Shown one piece after another: positions 62,004 to 64,000 of a DNA stretch of 64,000 nucleotides. Numbering within the stretch: the first letter of the stretch is position 1; every line of letters begins with the position of its first letter. Source of the DNA: JAVBNU01 sp031551265. GTDB lineage: Bacteria; Cyanobacteriota; Vampirovibrionia; Gastranaerophilales; Gastranaerophilaceae. The notes under the pieces are model-generated. The model had not been told where the DNA came from and did no database searches. It worked only from the letters and a program-made list of their open reading frames with translations. The stretch spans positions 1 to 64,000 of the forward strand of contig JAVBNU010000014.1 of NCBI GenBank assembly GCA_031551265.1, written 5' to 3'. Both the position numbers and the translations under genes were made by a program.

Positions 62004-64000
62004 ATGTTTAATTTTAATAAATCGGAATTTCTAAAGAATTTAGCCCTGTTTATTGGCGTTGTTATTTTTTCGGGCGTGGCGTATTTGTGTTTTTCATACT
62101 TCTTCATTTCTGACCCTAATGCAGCGAATTATTACATACAGGGAACTGATTTTTTAAGAAAAAATGACTACCAAAACGCTTTTTATAACTACTCAAAAAT
62201 AAAGAAAAATTCAGAGTATTATCCTATCGCATTATATCGTCAGGCACACTGCGCAAGCCAGCTGGGCGACACAAAAACCGGCATTGAAAAACGTACAATT
62301 TTTATCGAGAAATACCCTAATTCTCTGTTCACGCCCAAAATGATGTACGAACTGGCCAAAGACTACTTTGACACCAATGAAATGTTCAACAGCGAACAAT
62401 TGCTTATTAAAATAAAAGAAGCATACCCTAACAGCGACTACGATGTCGCGGCGAATTACTTTTTAGGAATGATTAAAAAATCACAGGCTAAAAAGCCGCC
62501 CGATGAGCTTGTTTATTCTGCACAAACTGAACTGCCGTTCGCCGAAGAGCCTTCCATTGCAGATAATTACAATCAGGATATGGTTGCAGATGCGACAAAA
62601 CAATGGCTGACGTACCTTGAGAAATGTCCAAAGTGCCGTTACTCTAAATCTTGTATTGAAGAGATAGTATTACTTAATAAACATCTTATGCCTGAGGTGA
62701 ATTCGAAATTAGGTGTTGCGTTTTATGAAAACGACGAGTATACAAAAGCAGCTGATTACTTGCAACGAGGCATTATTCCGAAGTATTGGACTTATTTATA
62801 CCTGAGCGAGAGAAGCGTGGCTCAGGACGAAGAAGCGAAGAAAGTTTTTGAAGAAAATTTTCCTAGATACGCACGCAGCGTTGAACAAGCTAAACTTAAC
62901 ACTGCCATGTCAGCATATGTAAACTCGTTCGACAAAAACAAAAAAGAGGTTTGGCAGAATTTGCTAAAACTGGTTCGCCAAACAAGCTCGCCATCAGAAG
63001 ATTATATACTCTACAATTTGGCTCTAATTTCCTCGGGCGAAGAGCGTATGGGCTATTTTGGCACCATAGTACAGCAATTTCCAAAAAGCGATTATGCCCC
63101 TGAAGCCTCGTGGGAGTTGTTCCGAAACTACTATATGAGCGACTTGTCAGACAAAGCAATTCTAATTGGCGAAAGACATATCAGTTATTACCCAAAATCA
63201 GCTTCCTGTCCGGCTGTAATGTACTGGCTCGGAAAAATATACCACAACCAAAAAATGGCTGAAAAAGCTAAGTATTACTACCAAAGAGTAATGAATGAGT
63301 TCCCTGACGAATACTACGCATTCCGCGCAGCATCAATGTATAAAGTAAAAAGCTTGAACTGGCACAACAACGCGGGCAAAGACTCCAGCAAGCTCGACGA
63401 AAACACAAATATTGTTACCTTACCTTTTGCGTACTCAAATTGGTCTGAAACAGATATCGCCTTAATAAAACTGGCTTTGAATTCAGGTGATCTGGATATT
63501 CTAGATGATATCCAAATTGATAATAAAATTATTCAAAGCTGGATTTTGTATAAAAACGGGAATTTCTCGACTGCAGCCGTATACGCGCGTGATTGGATTA
63601 GAGACACGTTCCCGCGCCCCGCATTCGACCAAAGCGTCTACAAGCTTGCATACCCGCTTTTATACACACGGCAAATTATGACAAATTGTCAAAAATTGAA
63701 CTTAGACATGTTTCTGATTCTCGCGCTCATGAAAGAGGAAAGCTTCTTTAATAAAGATGCCGTAAGCTCTTCAGGAGCGATGGGGCTAATGCAAATCATG
63801 CCCGACACCGCAAAACACATCGCCTCTGTCAGAAACATTCCATACACCTCAAAACAGGAATTACTAGATCCTGATTTTAATATTATGCTCGGCTGCAACT
63901 ATTTTGACTACGTTAAAAAACTCCTAAAAAACAGTAATTTGCTGACAGTAGCAGCGTACAACGGCGGCCCCGGCTCGGTTGATTTCTGGCTAAAAAGTAA
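62004..64000 (+). CDS. Slt-type lytic murein transglycosylase, truncated by the window
   Basis: At least 665 residues; the reading frame is open to the window end, so the C-terminus is missing. GGGAA precedes the ATG at 62004. Residues about 13-33 form one hydrophobic signal-anchor (ALFIGVVIFSGVAYLCFSYF). TPR-like helical repeats follow (about 45-500), then the catalytic domain with ALMKEESFF, where the second Glu (Glu579) is the expected catalytic acid, and SGAMGLMQIMPDTA and the AYNGGPG motif. It cleaves peptidoglycan glycan strands to anhydro-muropeptides in the periplasm. The TPR part probably positions it, as in Slt70, but the anchor differs from soluble Slt70. Confidence 0.93.
   Translation, partial: MFNFNKSEFLKNLALFIGVVIFSGVAYLCFSYFFISDPNAANYYIQGTDFLRKNDYQNAFYNYSKIKKNSEYYPIALYRQAHCASQLGDTKTGIEKRTIFIEKYPNSLFTPKMMYELAKDYFDTNEMFNSEQLLIKIKEAYPNSDYDVAANYFLGMIKKSQAKKPPDELVYSAQTELPFAEEPSIADNYNQDMVADATKQWLTYLEKCPKCRYSKSCIEEIVLLNKHLMPEVNSKLGVAFYENDEYTKAADYLQRGIIPKYWTYLYLSERSVAQDEEAKKVFEENFPRYARSVEQAKLNTAMSAYVNSFDKNKKEVWQNLLKLVRQTSSPSEDYILYNLALISSGEERMGYFGTIVQQFPKSDYAPEASWELFRNYYMSDLSDKAILIGERHISYYPKSASCPAVMYWLGKIYHNQKMAEKAKYYYQRVMNEFPDEYYAFRAASMYKVKSLNWHNNAGKDSSKLDENTNIVTLPFAYSNWSETDIALIKLALNSGDLDILDDIQIDNKIIQSWILYKNGNFSTAAVYARDWIRDTFPRPAFDQSVYKLAYPLLYTRQIMTNCQKLNLDMFLILALMKEESFFNKDAVSSSGAMGLMQIMPDTAKHIASVRNIPYTSKQELLDPDFNIMLGCNYFDYVKKLLKNSNLLTVAAYNGGPGSVDFWLKS

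Overview
The window is a chromosomal segment of an AT-rich, anaerobic, Gram-negative-type bacterium. A trimeric NADH/ferredoxin-linked [FeFe] hydrogenase points to fermentative life. A Kdo transferase, a GT9 glycosyltransferase, an LptF/G permease, a giant AsmA-like protein and a Pmp-like autotransporter point to an LPS-bearing outer membrane. This set, together with many lineage-specific proteins that carry a short N-terminal 'V/I-x-F-G/K' leader, best fits the gut Melainabacteria/Vampirovibrionia (Gastranaerophilales), the non-photosynthetic relatives of cyanobacteria. That assignment is an inference from gene content; no marker search was possible. The standard bacterial code fits all genes.

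Layout. 1-2230: unknown proteins, including a tandem duplicated pair whose second copy is broken at an A8 run. 2233-2308: tRNA-Glu. 2536-6658: hydCBA hydrogenase operon. 6829-16980: three large envelope or surface proteins: a membrane-anchored protein, an RTX-like beta-roll protein with EF-hand-like loops, and a 1942-residue autotransporter with GGA[ILV]/FxxN repeats and an embedded HELGH metalloprotease-like domain. 17137-19806: a helical-repeat protein, a newly read 51-codon gene with its own terminator on the minus strand, and waaA. 19999-25258: rpsE-rpmD-rplO-secY-adk-map-dapF, the end of a split spc operon; rpsE has a long acidic N-terminal extension. 25277-25490: palindromic repeats that run into the 3' end of a UmuC-like polymerase gene. 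25442-29451: minus-strand group of small unknown genes, with ribH on the plus strand.

29790-37154: aroC-aroK-aroB followed by the AsmA/YhdP-like giant, all tightly coupled. 37155-38370: an apparent insertion carrying a GNAT-like gene and ending in a second copy of the 3' end of the giant gene. 38531-42977: small disordered protein, LptF/G permease, gyrB. 43521-47380: a degenerate PilB/GspE-like ATPase, a lone receiver and a histidine kinase in one minus-strand operon. 47580-51730: YkgJ-type cysteine-cluster protein, DUF3147-like membrane protein, CDF zinc/metal exporter, GGDEF plus degenerate HD-GYP protein, and a small unknown. 51878-56874: purB, a protein with a degenerate tyrosine-phosphatase-like loop, then GT9-aroA. 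57333-60699: two adjacent Ala/Lys/Glu-rich coiled-coil proteins with leader motifs. 60963-64000: coaX and a Slt-type lytic transglycosylase truncated by the window edge.

The most unusual signals are: (i) the N-terminal leader shared by six otherwise unrelated unknown proteins; (ii) the metalloprotease-like insert in the autotransporter; (iii) the duplicated gene end bracketing a cargo gene; (iv) the small gene or RNA at 18114-18383 with an anti-Shine-Dalgarno stretch; (v) a recurrent TGTAAA-N4-TGTAAA direct repeat about 90-115 nt upstream of several starts; and (vi) three degenerate enzyme domains (PilB-like, HD-GYP and phosphatase-like).
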